The position numbers and the translations under genes are program-made. A DNA stretch of 64,000 bases from Yoonia sp035117555 (GTDB taxonomy: Bacteria; Pseudomonadota; Alphaproteobacteria; Rhodobacterales; Rhodobacteraceae), in assembly GCF_035117555.1 (NCBI RefSeq), contig NZ_JAYKPK010000008.1, forward strand, positions 124,001-188,000, read 5' to 3'. Every line of letters starts with the position of its first letter. Position 1 is the stretch's first letter. Below are positions 24,201 through 32,550 of the stretch, in pieces. Below the pieces are notes generated by a model, which worked only from the letters and a program-made list of their open reading frames with translations, made no database searches and was not told the origin of the DNA.

Positions 24201-24804
24201 CGGCGAGTGCGGCTTCGATCCTTACGGCAGCGATGGATTTATCGTCGGGATCGTCTTCGCGATATTCGCGGGTTTCGACGCCCGGCAATTTCGCGAAATC
24301 ATCTGCCACGTTGTTGGGACCCCAAGATTGCCGAATCCCTTCAAAGCCCGGCAATTGCCGCAACAGCCGCGATGTGGCGCGCGCGCAAAAGGCCTGCGGC
24401 ACGGGGCCATTGGCCAGCGCGAGGTTCAGGGCCTGTTCCGCCACTTCAGGGGCGACGGCAACCTTTTGCGCGACGACGTGATAGGTCACGCGGGCATGAT
24501 AGCTGATATAGAATTGTTCCAGTTCCGGGGTGACCCCGAACAAAACATCATTGCGTTCTGGCATCCGGGTCTGGACGAAGGACCCGGCGGGATCGAAGAT
24601 CACCCTTTGGCTGGCATTGATCAAAAGCGCCGTATGCGCGCCATTGCCAGAGCCGTTGTTTTTCATCGTGAACAGCGTCAGATAGCTGCTGTCCGGATCG
24701 CGGAAGATCGACCGCGCTACGACATCCTCGGGCGCCCAGACTTCTTGCGCGGCGCAGCCGGCAAGGGTCAGCGGCAGGCCGATCAGGAATAAACGACGTT
24801 CCAC
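24187..24804 (-). CDS. Conserved lipoprotein, possible permuted papain-like fold
   Basis: 205 residues. A signal peptide with lipobox LAGC (MERRLFLIGLPLTLAGCAAQ) predicts a lipid-anchored protein. The mature part has a His in GNGAHTALLINASQRVIFDP and, about 85 residues later, a Cys in PQAFCARATSRLLRQLPGF. This order of His, then Cys at a helix start, is that of circularly permuted NlpC/P60-like (YiiX/YebB-type) enzymes. The match is by eye and catalytic activity is unproven. A homologue-like role at the envelope is all that can be said. Confidence 0.8.
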   Translation of the reverse strand: MERRLFLIGLPLTLAGCAAQEVWAPEDVVARSIFRDPDSSYLTLFTMKNNGSGNGAHTALLINASQRVIFDPAGSFVQTRMPERNDVLFGVTPELEQFYISYHARVTYHVVAQKVAVAPEVAEQALNLALANGPVPQAFCARATSRLLRQLPGFEGIRQSWGPNNVADDFAKLPGVETREYREDDPDDKSIAAVRIEAALAAREQ

Positions 24805-24813
24805 AGCGACCCG

Positions 24814-24948
24814 TTAGGCGCCGATAAGGGCGAGGAAAATCAGCAAGGCGATGACAATGATCGCCCCTTTGGTCGACATGCTGATAAACCCATTAAAGGT
24901 TTTTTCCTGTTCGGTGATGTCCATTTTACCGGGCTCATGATCGGCCAT
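24814..24948 (-). CDS. aa3-type cytochrome c oxidase subunit IV
   Basis: 44 residues. A hydrophilic N-terminus, MADHEPGKMDITEQEKTFNG, precedes a single membrane helix (GAIIVIALLIFLALIGA). This is the typical form of the small bacterial aa3 oxidase subunit IV seen in Paracoccus and Rhodobacter. The ATG at 24948 has AAGGAG upstream; a longer open frame to 25008 is not supported. Located away from the main oxidase genes, as is usual in this family. Confidence 0.9.
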   Translation of the reverse strand: MADHEPGKMDITEQEKTFNGFISMSTKGAIIVIALLIFLALIGA

Positions 24949-25020
24949 TCTCGGCTCCTTGAAAGTCTGATTTGCGCCCCGTTTAGCCGATTTGCGCAGG
25001 GCTGTCACGCGGTCAGGTGG

Positions 25021-25182
25021 TCACATCTGGTCAATCTTTTGGCTTGCCCGCTGTTTCCGCCACGGCCAGCCAAAGCACCGCAGCGCGGCCCTGATGCGGT
25101 TGCGCAGGGTCGTGTCGCCCAAAGCATAAAATTCGCCTTCGGTCAGGTCCTGCCGGGGCAGCGGGCGGATCAGGGGTTGCAT
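25021..25182 (-). CDS. Small basic protein, possible gene
   Basis: 53 residues beginning MQPLIRPLPRQDLTEGEFYA, then TTLRNRIRAALRCFGWPWRK, ending KIDQM. GGAGA lies six bases before the ATG at 25182. It is arginine-rich and amphipathic, with no membrane segment. Divergent from the LysR gene, with 72 bases between; a LysR-regulated partner is plausible. No family recognised, and absence of homologues would argue against it. Confidence 0.5.
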   Translation of the reverse strand: MQPLIRPLPRQDLTEGEFYALGDTTLRNRIRAALRCFGWPWRKQRASQKIDQM

Positions 25183-25197
25183 CTGTCTCTCCATCTA

Positions 25198-25273
25198 TTC
25201 AACAGTGAAAAGATGGTTTGCGAAAAGCCGCGAATAAAGCATGGATAGTGAAGTATGTCGTTCAGCAGTGAAA
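25198..25273. promoter_or_regulatory. Repeated 13-base motif flanking the LysR start
   Basis: TTCAACAGTGAAA at 25198-25210 and TTCAGCAGTGAAA at 25261-25273 differ at one base, start 63 bases apart (six helical turns) and have TTCA...TGAA symmetry. The second lies within the first codons of the LysR gene. Candidate autoregulatory binding sites. Confidence 0.35.
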
Positions 25274-26136
25274 GACTTGGCTGGGATGATCTGGAAGTTT
25301 TCTTCCATGTCGCCGAAGGTGGCGGGCTCAGCGCCGCTGCCCGTGTGATCGGCATCAGCCCGCCAACCGTGGGCCGCCGCATTCTGGCGCTGGAACAGCG
25401 TGCCGGTCAGATTTTGTTCAACCGCGCACAGACCGGATATAGCCTGACGCTCGCGGGCCAGGCGCTGTTTGAGCGGGTCAAGCTGATGCAGGCCGCCGCC
25501 GTGCCGGTGCAGGAGGTCTTGTTCGCGCAGGCCGCCACACCGCTGATCCGCCTGTCCGCAGGGACCGCGACGGCGACGTTTCTGGCCGATAAATACAATC
25601 TTCTCAGCCGCCAGTCCGATGGGTTTCGGCTGCATTTTGTGACGACCGAGACGGTGCTGGATATCGCGCATCGTGAAATTGATCTCGGCATCCGCAACCG
25701 GGCGGCGGAGGCGGGGAATATCGCCTCGCTCAAACTGGGGACCTTGCGGTTTGCGCCTTATCATAGCTGGAGCGTGCCGAATCCCGCGCAGCTTGGTTGG
25801 GTGGCGCTGGATCCGGTGCATGCGAAACATCCCGCCGGGGTGTGGCTGCACCGGCAGGATCACGTGATCGCTGCGATGGCCAGCACCGTGGCGACGGTGC
25901 ATGATCTGGTGCGCGCCGGGGCGGGGATCGGGGTCATGCCGTGTATGATCGGCGATTGCGATCCGTCGCTGTCCCGCGCCGGGCCGGTGATCGAGGATCT
26001 GACCGAGCAGCAATATCTGGTCATGCATGGCGATGACCGCCATCGCGCCCCGATCCGGCGGCTGATCGAGCGGATCACCAAAATTTACGCCGATAATGCC
26101 GATTTGCTGTCAGGGCAGCGGCCTTTGCGCGGGTAA
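25255..26136 (+). CDS. LysR-family transcriptional regulator
   Basis: 293 residues. The winged helix is DDLEVFFHVAEGGGLSAAAR, then SPPTVGRRILALEQRAGQIL and the family FNRAQTGYSLTLAGQALFER, followed by the linker helix and a periplasmic-binding-like effector domain (about 90-290) with GIGVMPCMIGDCDPSL. The target is probably itself and the small gene at 25021-25182, since they are divergent, as is usual for LysR pairs. Inducer unknown. Confidence 0.9.
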   Translation: MSFSSERLGWDDLEVFFHVAEGGGLSAAARVIGISPPTVGRRILALEQRAGQILFNRAQTGYSLTLAGQALFERVKLMQAAAVPVQEVLFAQAATPLIRLSAGTATATFLADKYNLLSRQSDGFRLHFVTTETVLDIAHREIDLGIRNRAAEAGNIASLKLGTLRFAPYHSWSVPNPAQLGWVALDPVHAKHPAGVWLHRQDHVIAAMASTVATVHDLVRAGAGIGVMPCMIGDCDPSLSRAGPVIEDLTEQQYLVMHGDDRHRAPIRRLIERITKIYADNADLLSGQRPLRG

Positions 26137-26154
26137 GGCCGCGCCCGCATTCTG

Positions 26155-27018
26155 TCAGTTTGCGAGGCCGCCGACATATTGCAGCAATTCCCGACCCACC
26201 ATCTGGCCCAAGGCGTTACTGGCCAAAGGGCTGTCGCCGGTCAGCATCCTGCCATCCTTGCAGACAGCCCCGGTCGTCAGCCTGTTGGTGATGGTAAATC
26301 CTTGCGCGGTCAGTTTTTCACCGAATTTCCACGTCAGCTTGCCCGGCATATAGCCGATGCGCGGCGTATGGGCATCGACGAAATCGGAAAAGGCGCAGAT
26401 CTTCTTGCCACGAAACGGGTTGTCCGGCCCCAAGGCTAGAAACGCCGCCGGGCCGTGGCAGAGCGAGATCGCGAATTTGTCCTGGTCCGCCGCCCATTGC
26501 AGCACCGCCTTCATCGCCGGGCTGTCGGGCAAGCCCATCAAGGCGCCATGTCCGCCCGGAATGAAAACGCCGATGTAATCACTGTCGGGGCCAAGCCTTT
26601 CCGCGACCACCTGATCAAGGGTCAAGGGCTGGTCGAAACTGCCAAGATGCCGCTGATAGAGCCCATTGATCGCCGCATCTTTCGACGGCATTGCCCAATG
26701 TTCGAATTTGACCGGATTGCCGGACAAGGTCGCCACATCGAAACCAAAACCGGCCTGTTCCATGTGATACATCGGCACCAGCGTCTCGACCGGGTGATTG
26801 CCGGTCGAAAAATAGGTGCCATTGGCCATTTCCAGATATTGCTGATCTGACCCGACAATCAGGATTTTCCACCGCCCGCCGCGATAAGGATCGGGATAAT
26901 CCGATCCTTTCATGTCAACCTTGTCGACCGTGAACAGGCGCAGCGACAAAGGCGAGGGTTCAAAGGCATTGGCGTGACCGCTGTCTGGTGTGGGTTTCGT
27001 GCTTTTGAGCAGGGCCAT
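26155..27018 (-). CDS. hchA: DJ-1/PfpI superfamily glyoxalase III / protein deglycase HchA
   Basis: 287 residues, close to the 283 of E. coli Hsp31. Nucleophile elbow is FAISLCHGPAAFLAL; nearby FIPGGHGALMGLPDS and the N-terminal DYPDPYRGGRWKILIVGSD are family features. The Cys with a following His and a Glu in the N-terminal half give glutathione-independent conversion of methylglyoxal to lactate. Stand-alone gene after LysR (18 bases, convergent). Exact enzyme name follows the family. Confidence 0.9.
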   Translation of the reverse strand: MALLKSTKPTPDSGHANAFEPSPLSLRLFTVDKVDMKGSDYPDPYRGGRWKILIVGSDQQYLEMANGTYFSTGNHPVETLVPMYHMEQAGFGFDVATLSGNPVKFEHWAMPSKDAAINGLYQRHLGSFDQPLTLDQVVAERLGPDSDYIGVFIPGGHGALMGLPDSPAMKAVLQWAADQDKFAISLCHGPAAFLALGPDNPFRGKKICAFSDFVDAHTPRIGYMPGKLTWKFGEKLTAQGFTITNRLTTGAVCKDGRMLTGDSPLASNALGQMVGRELLQYVGGLAN

Positions 27019-27122
27019 TGGTTTTCCGCTTCATGCTGCCGCTGATTCACCGTGAATACTGCGTCAGAGTAACCTGCACGTAAACAGGCCAAACACAATC
27101 AGAGGTTGTTTGCCGATCCCGG

Positions 27123-27584
27123 CTATAAAGGCAGGGCGTTTGTTTCCTTGATCTCTTCCATCACGAAGCTGGCCGAGATATCGCTGACCGAGATCCGCGC
27201 GATCAGCCGTTTGTAAAAGGCGTCATAGGCGGGCACATCCGCCACCCGCACCCGCAGCACATAATCCAGCTCGCCGGTCATGCGATAGGCGCCGACGACT
27301 TCCGGCAGGCTGCGCAGCGCGGCCTGAAACTGGTCCATCCAGTTGCGGTCATGCGCATTGGTGCGGATCAGCACCATCACCATCAGTGGTAAGCCGACCT
27401 TGGCAGGGTCGAGCAGGGCGACGCGGCCGGTGATGATCCCCTCCTGTTCCAGCGCCTTGATCCGCCGCCAGCAGGCGTTGCGCGACAGATGCACGGCGGC
27501 GCTGATGTCATCGACGGACAGGCTGGCGTCTTTTTGCAGGATGGTGAGGATACGGCGGTCTGTTTCGTCTAATATATGTGTCAT
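27123..27584 (-). CDS. Lrp/AsnC family transcriptional regulator
   Basis: 153 residues. HTH region LDETDRRILTILQKDASLSV, then AAVHLSRNACWRRIKALEQE, and the RAM ligand domain with VVGAYRMTGELDYVLRVRV. Start chosen at the ATG 27584; the upstream in-frame start at 27614 lies in the intergenic region. About 105 bases separate it from the divergent DUF6356 gene, and no symmetric operator could be fixed by eye. Amino acid effector unknown. Confidence 0.92.
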   Translation of the reverse strand: MTHILDETDRRILTILQKDASLSVDDISAAVHLSRNACWRRIKALEQEGIITGRVALLDPAKVGLPLMVMVLIRTNAHDRNWMDQFQAALRSLPEVVGAYRMTGELDYVLRVRVADVPAYDAFYKRLIARISVSDISASFVMEEIKETNALPL

Positions 27585-27689
27585 GTGGTGGATAATATCC
27601 CAATGCTGCCACAAATGGCAGTGAAATTTGGGACCGGGTTTGACTGGGTTCGCGCTAGTGTCAGAAAAACATCACCAACAGAGGTTTCC

Positions 27690-27929
27690 ATGTTCGAGAC
27701 ATCCCCAAACACCACCCGCAGCAATCTGTTCACAACGGTCTTTCTGGACCATCCTGCCAGCGTGAACGAATCCTATTTCGCGCATATGCGCTTTGCTTTC
27801 GGGTTTGCCTTCTGGCTGGGTGTCGCGTCACTCGCGGCCTTGATCCATGCTGTGATCCCGGCGCTATGTGAAACCACGGCGAGCCGGATTCTGAAACGCC
27901 TGCATACCCGGATTATGGCGCGGCACTGA
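27690..27929 (+). CDS. DUF6356 family small membrane protein
   Basis: 79 residues. Begins MFETSPNTTRSNLFTTVFLD and contains HPASVNESYFAHMRFAFGFA and a hydrophobic helix FWLGVASLAALIHAVIPALC, then a basic tail with ILKRLHTRIMARH. This layout fits DUF6356, a family of unknown function in Alphaproteobacteria. AGAGG precedes the ATG by a few bases. Its 3' end overlaps the convergent hydrolase gene by 17 bases. Confidence 0.8.
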   Translation: MFETSPNTTRSNLFTTVFLDHPASVNESYFAHMRFAFGFAFWLGVASLAALIHAVIPALCETTASRILKRLHTRIMARH

Positions 27930-28953
27930 ACACATAGGCGCCGTCTTCACGGACAGCCCGGCTGGCGCGGCCAGTCTGGTGCAGATGGTTGAGGTGGGCG
28001 ACAGCCTCGACCAGTGCCAGCCCATATTCGGCGGGGCCGATGCTGCGCTTGAACAGCGGCGCGAAACATTCACCCGCTGCGCGCGGTTCGGCCAGATGCG
28101 CGACCAGCCGGTCCAGCGCGTTGTGATGGTTGTCGATCATCTGCGTCAGGCGGAGCGGCAGGCCCCGGAACGGCAGTTTATGGCCGCCAAGAACCAATTG
28201 GTCGTCGCGCGCGAAGGGTTGAAAGCGCTGACAACTCGCCATCCACTCGCCGACTGGGTCAGCCTCCGGTTCGGTCGGGTAGACGCCCAGATTGGCACTG
28301 ATAGAGGGCAGGAGTTGGTCACCGCCAAGGATCACCGCATCATCCCGCGACCAGAAGGTCGCATGTTCCGGCGCGTGGCCATTTCCCATGCGGATATCCC
28401 ATGTCCGCCCACCGATCTGGATCGTCTGGCCATCCTGCAGACGGTGAAAGCCCAAGGGCAAAGGCTCCACGCAATCTGCAAAATTGAAAGGCCGTTCCGC
28501 CTTGCGGCGCGCCAGTTCGTCCGCGTCCATGCCCGCGCGTTCGTAAAACCGGATCGTTTCGGGTGCGGGTCTTTCCTGCACATCGAGCACCAGCATCCGC
28601 GCCATCAGCCAACCGGTGCGCGGCATATGCAGTTCTGCCCCTTGGGCGACGAACCAGCCCGCCAGCCCGACATGATCGGGGTGGTGATGGGTCACGATCA
28701 CCCGGCTGACGGGTTTGCCAGCCAGTGGGCCGTCCAGCAGGTCCTGCCAGATCGCCTTGGTCTTTGTGCTGGCAAAGCCGGTGTCTACGATGGTCCAGCC
28801 ATCGCCGTCATCCAGCGCATAAACATTCACATGGTCGAGCGCCATCGGCAGCGGCAGGCGCATCCACAGGATGCCCTCCGCCACCTTTATCGCCTGTCCG
28901 GCTTCGGGCGGGTCGGGGTAGGGATACCTGATCCCCGCAACACCATCCGGCAT
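27913..28953 (-). CDS. Metallo-beta-lactamase-fold hydrolase
   Basis: 346 residues. The metal site is VTHHHPDHVGLAG near residue 95; upstream are WTIVDTGFAS and VNVYALDDG, and downstream are NGHAPEHATFW and ILGGDQLLPSI, which supply the remaining His/Asp ligands of a glyoxalase II-like dinuclear site. The C-terminal helical extension (about 230-346) resembles the MBL proteins often paired with acyl-CoA enzymes. It overlaps the acyl-CoA dehydrogenase stop by one base (TGATG), suggesting coupled translation and a thioester substrate, which is inference. Confidence 0.88.
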   Translation of the reverse strand: MPDGVAGIRYPYPDPPEAGQAIKVAEGILWMRLPLPMALDHVNVYALDDGDGWTIVDTGFASTKTKAIWQDLLDGPLAGKPVSRVIVTHHHPDHVGLAGWFVAQGAELHMPRTGWLMARMLVLDVQERPAPETIRFYERAGMDADELARRKAERPFNFADCVEPLPLGFHRLQDGQTIQIGGRTWDIRMGNGHAPEHATFWSRDDAVILGGDQLLPSISANLGVYPTEPEADPVGEWMASCQRFQPFARDDQLVLGGHKLPFRGLPLRLTQMIDNHHNALDRLVAHLAEPRAAGECFAPLFKRSIGPAEYGLALVEAVAHLNHLHQTGRASRAVREDGAYVFSAAP

Positions 28954-30659
28954 CAGGCCGCTGCCAGATCTTCGGCGGTGATCGCCACCAGATCGGCCGC
29001 CCCCTCGCGGGTATGGGCCAATAGGGCGGCATGTTCCGGCAACATCCGCTTGATATAGAAGGTCGCAAGTCGCAGATGCCCGGCATCGCCCGCCACAGCA
29101 CTGGCCAGATGGACATGCCCACCCAAGACCCGCGCGAAGGCGCGCAGATAAGGCACGGCCCCGGCGAAGCGGTCGTTCAGGTCCTGCTGGCTGACCAGCC
29201 ATTCGGTGGTTTCTCGCAAGGTCTCTGCCGCTTCCCAGACGGCATTGGCCAGATCGGGATGGGTGGCTTTCGCCGCCTCTGCGCCCCGCACGATATCGTC
29301 GAGTAGCCGGAACGCCGCATCGCCGCCATCCATCAGCTTGCGCGCGACAAGGTCCATCGCCTGAATGCCATTGGTGCCTTCGTAGATCGTGCTGACACGC
29401 ACGTCGCGGACGAATTGGGCGGCACCGGTTTCTTCGATAAAGCCCATGCCACCATGGACCTGCACGCCGGTATTCGTCGCCTCGACCCCGACATCGGTGC
29501 CAAAGGCCTTGGTGATCGGCGTCAGAAAGGCGGCGCGGGCATTCCATGTCGCATCGCTGGTGGCAGTCGCCATATCAATGGCAACGGCATTCATCAGCGC
29601 AATCGCGCGGGCAGCATAGATATCAGCGCGCATTGTCGTCAGCATCCGGCGCACATCGGCGTGTTCGATGATGGCCCCGGTGCCTTCCGCTCGGCCCTGC
29701 TTGCGATCCTGCGCATAGGCGAGCGCATGTTGCAGTGCGCGTTCTGCCGCGCCGATCCCTTGGACGCCAACCCCAAGACGGGCATTGTTCATCATCGTAA
29801 ACATCGCCGCCATGCCGCCATGTTCCGGCCCGACAAGCCAGCCTTTGGCACCGGAATATTCCATGACTGCGGTGGGCGATCCATGCAGACCCATCTTATG
29901 TTCCAGACTGACGACCCGCAGGTCATTCTTTTCACCCAGATTGCCATCGGCATCGGGAATGATCTTGGGGACCATGAACAGGCTGATCCCCTTGGTGCCG
30001 GGTTTGCCATCGGACAGGCGGGCCAGCACCAGATGGCAGACGTTTTCTGTGAAGTCGTTATCGGCCCAAGAGATATAGATCTTCTGCCCGGTGATCGCGT
30101 AAGACCCGTCACCATTCGGTTCGGCCTTGGTCCGCAATGCACCGACATCGGACCCCGCCTGCGGCTCGGTCAGGTTCATCGTGCCGGACCAGTCACCGGC
30201 GATCAGTTTCGGCAGATAGACGGATTTGATCGCATCGGAGGCGTGATGCTCCAACGCCTCGATCTGGCCTTGGCTCATCAGCGGGTTCAGTTGCAGCGCC
30301 AGACAGGCGGCAGACATCATTTCATTCACCGTGGTGGTCAGCGTCATCGGCAGGCCCAGCCCGCCGTTTTCCGCCCGCGCCGACATCCCGATCCAGCCAC
30401 CATCGGCAATCGCGCGATAGCCTTCGGCAAAACCGGGCGCTGTGCGCACGATGCCGTTTTCCAGATGCGCGGGGTTTTTGTCACCGACATGGTTCAACGG
30501 GGCGAGGATATCTTCGCACATTTTCGCGGCCTCGGTCAGGATCGCGCTGGTCATGTCGGGGGTGGCCTCGGCAAAAAGGTCAGTCGCTGCGACGTCGCTG
30601 AACCCGACGACATGATCCAGCAGGAATTGAAAATCGCTGACAGGGGCACGGTATGGCAT
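28953..30659 (-). CDS. Acyl-CoA dehydrogenase, DmdC-like
   Basis: 568 residues with the three-part acyl-CoA dehydrogenase fold plus a C-terminal extra domain. It begins MPYRAPVSDFQFLLDHVVGF. The FAD/substrate segments are TMNLTEPQAGSDVGALRTKA and KIYISWADNDFTENVCHLVL; the region with the catalytic base carries VRDVRVSTIYEGTNGIQAMD. The N-terminus and size match DmdC-type enzymes (methylmercaptopropionyl-CoA dehydrogenase of DMSP demethylation) and also broader medium/long-chain paralogues, so the substrate is open. Start at 30659 has GGAG eight bases upstream. Electrons would go to ETF and the oxidoreductase at 199-1845. Confidence 0.88.
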   Translation of the reverse strand: MPYRAPVSDFQFLLDHVVGFSDVAATDLFAEATPDMTSAILTEAAKMCEDILAPLNHVGDKNPAHLENGIVRTAPGFAEGYRAIADGGWIGMSARAENGGLGLPMTLTTTVNEMMSAACLALQLNPLMSQGQIEALEHHASDAIKSVYLPKLIAGDWSGTMNLTEPQAGSDVGALRTKAEPNGDGSYAITGQKIYISWADNDFTENVCHLVLARLSDGKPGTKGISLFMVPKIIPDADGNLGEKNDLRVVSLEHKMGLHGSPTAVMEYSGAKGWLVGPEHGGMAAMFTMMNNARLGVGVQGIGAAERALQHALAYAQDRKQGRAEGTGAIIEHADVRRMLTTMRADIYAARAIALMNAVAIDMATATSDATWNARAAFLTPITKAFGTDVGVEATNTGVQVHGGMGFIEETGAAQFVRDVRVSTIYEGTNGIQAMDLVARKLMDGGDAAFRLLDDIVRGAEAAKATHPDLANAVWEAAETLRETTEWLVSQQDLNDRFAGAVPYLRAFARVLGGHVHLASAVAGDAGHLRLATFYIKRMLPEHAALLAHTREGAADLVAITAEDLAAA

Positions 30660-30772
30660 TTGAAAAACTCCGCATAATAGGCTGCTTGGCAATGAATGAT
30701 GTCATGGCTATGCAGGTCGCTTAATGGCAAGGTTAGCAAGACCGCGTCACCCTTCAACTTGAACGCCACGTC

Positions 30773-31720
30773 ATGACCATGCAGACGCCTCTTCTTCTGA
30801 AACCGGATCAATCCGGGTTGGCCCGCGCCGCTGAAATACTGGCGCAGGGTGGGTTGGTGTCGTTTCCGACAGAGACAGTCTATGGTCTTGGGGCCGATGC
30901 GCGCAATGATCGTGCTGTCGCAGGTATTTTCGCCGCCAAAGGCCGCCCGAGTTTCAACCCGCTGATCGTGCATCTGGGTGATCTGGCGGCGGCGATGACG
31001 ATCTGCGATTTCAACGCTGATGCGCAGCGTCTGGCTGCGGCTTTCTGGTCCGGCGCGCTGACGCTGGTGCTGCCGTTGCGCGCGGATGCGGGGATATCAC
31101 GGTTGGTGACGGCAGGGCTGGACAGCGTGGCGGTGCGGGTGCCGGATCATCCGGTGGCGGCGGGGTTATTGGCGGCTTTCGGTGGGCCGGTGGCCGCGCC
31201 GTCCGCGAACCCCTCTGGCCGGATCAGCCCGACGACGGCCGCCCATGTGCGCGATGGTTTGGGCGACCGGATCGACGCTTTGGTCGATGGCGGGCCTTGT
31301 CGCGTGGGGGTGGAATCGACGATTGTGTCCTGCCTTGGCACGCCCACATTGTTGCGTGCCGGCGGTATCCCGGCAGAGGCGATTGCGGATTGTCTAGGCC
31401 AGGCCTTGGCCACCGCAGAGAACCCCGAAGCACCCGTATCGCCGGGGCAATTGCTGTCACATTACGCGCCACAGGGGCAGGTTCGGCTGAACGTGACAGA
31501 GGTCAAACCGGGCGAGGTGATGTTGGGCATTGGCGCGATGGCCGCGGATCTGAACCTGTCGCCCAGCGGTGACCTGACCGAGGCGGCGGCGCGTCTGTTC
31601 GACTGCCTGCACCAGCTGGACGCGATGGGCGCGCAGAAGATCGCCGTCGCGCCGATCCCGGATCATGGTCTGGGGCGGGCGATCAACGACCGGTTGAGGC
31701 GGGCGGCGGCACCGCGGTAG
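30773..31720 (+). CDS. Threonylcarbamoyl-AMP synthase (Sua5/YrdC)
   Basis: 315 residues. The YrdC domain (about 20-195) shows GGLVSFPTETVYGLGADARN, KGRPSFNPLIVH, SVAVRVPDHPVA and APSANPSGRISPTTAAHV; the C-terminal Sua5 domain follows (LSHYAPQGQVRLN). It makes threonylcarbamoyl-AMP for t6A37 of tRNAs. Two ATGs lie 6 bases apart at the start. Its TAG stop is part of repeat element A, so the last codons (AAAPR-stop) may have been reshaped by the repeat. Confidence 0.95.
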   Translation: MTMQTPLLLKPDQSGLARAAEILAQGGLVSFPTETVYGLGADARNDRAVAGIFAAKGRPSFNPLIVHLGDLAAAMTICDFNADAQRLAAAFWSGALTLVLPLRADAGISRLVTAGLDSVAVRVPDHPVAAGLLAAFGGPVAAPSANPSGRISPTTAAHVRDGLGDRIDALVDGGPCRVGVESTIVSCLGTPTLLRAGGIPAEAIADCLGQALATAENPEAPVSPGQLLSHYAPQGQVRLNVTEVKPGEVMLGIGAMAADLNLSPSGDLTEAAARLFDCLHQLDAMGAQKIAVAPIPDHGLGRAINDRLRRAAAPR

Positions 31721-31774
31721 GTCGGGGTTCACCCCGACTTGGCAGACAGTGGCGGGGTAAACCCCGCCCTACGG
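31712..31774. repeat. Double-hairpin repeat, element A
   Basis: Two perfect 8-2-8 hairpins, GTCGGGGTTCACCCCGAC (31721-31738) and GGCGGGGTAAACCCCGCC (31751-31768), are bracketed by GGTAGG and CCTACGG. The TAG stop of the Sua5 gene is within the left end. Element B at 32487 is nearly identical. Confidence 0.8.
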
Positions 31775-31832
31775 TGATCAACAAAGCCACAGCGCATGTG
31801 TGCGGCTGCCTGCGCCAAGAGCACATACTAAA

Positions 31833-32387
31833 TCAAAGAGGATATGAAGGCAGAGACTTCAGAACGAAATCTGCCCGTTTTGCCACATCGGTCTTTGGCA
31901 GGACGAGAATGTCATAGCCAAGTGCGGCGAATGCCGCGTGCAGCCGATGATATTCAGCGACTGCTTCGTCCAGGGTATGGCGACGTTCAGCGTCGTTTCG
32001 GAAAATTTCAGGCCAGGGCGGCGTCAGAAAAACCTGTCGATGAAATCGCGCCCGGCCGCTGAGCGTTTCGGATATTTTAATGCCTGTGGCATGCTCCAGG
32101 GCAACAGCCGCATCGACAAGTCCGCGGTCAAAGAAAACCCAGTCTTTTGCAGCAGCGTTAATTTCCCGGTCAGTGTTGGCCATGTCGATCGCCCGCAGCG
32201 CGAATGCTTCAAGATCGATCCAAGGCAGAGCTTTACCGTTGCCAAACATTTCTTGCGCGACGATCCTTCGGCCCGGCTCTGCGACGGTATCAAAACCGCG
32301 ACGGTCCAATTCAGTTAAAAGTGTCGTTTTACCCCCGCCAGAGCAGCCGGACAGAATGACATGGCGGCAAAGAGATCTTCTATCCAT
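31833..32387 (-). CDS. P-loop ATPase of the AAA_28 / NadR-like type
   Basis: 184 residues. Walker A is HVILSGCSGGGKTTLLTELD; later DTVAEPGRRIVAQEMFG and KDWVFFDRGLVDAAVALEHA supply the Walker B-like Asp and an acidic residue typical of AAA_28 kinase-like proteins (Ttd14/NadR group). Function unknown. The start (ATG 32387) has a weak ribosome site. By eye it is more AT-rich than its neighbours and it lies between repeats A and B, so it may be acquired. Confidence 0.75.
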   Translation of the reverse strand: MDRRSLCRHVILSGCSGGGKTTLLTELDRRGFDTVAEPGRRIVAQEMFGNGKALPWIDLEAFALRAIDMANTDREINAAAKDWVFFDRGLVDAAVALEHATGIKISETLSGRARFHRQVFLTPPWPEIFRNDAERRHTLDEAVAEYHRLHAAFAALGYDILVLPKTDVAKRADFVLKSLPSYPL

Positions 32388-32486
32388 CGGGCGATCTGAG
32401 TCTTCATTCCCCACTGTAAACCTCACGTGACAAGTCAATCGGATTTCAGGCGCGGCGACACATCTCAATCATCGAGATTGTCACCG

Positions 32487-32550
32487 CCGTAGGTCGGGGT
32501 TCACCCCGACACATGAAGCGGCGCAAGGCGGGGTGAACCCCGCCCTACGG
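32487..32550. repeat. Double-hairpin repeat, element B
   Basis: Hairpins GTCGGGGTTCACCCCGAC (32493-32510) and GGCGGGGTGAACCCCGCC (32527-32544), with CCGTAGG at the left end and CCTACGG at the right. The right end supplies the stop codon (CTA on this strand) of the PaiB-like gene. Same orientation as element A. Confidence 0.8.

Noticed and set aside
32460..32482. Short palindrome CAATC-N5-GATTG upstream of the ATPase gene
   Set aside because: A 5-5-5 repeat is expected by chance at this length and has no second copy or promoter context nearby.
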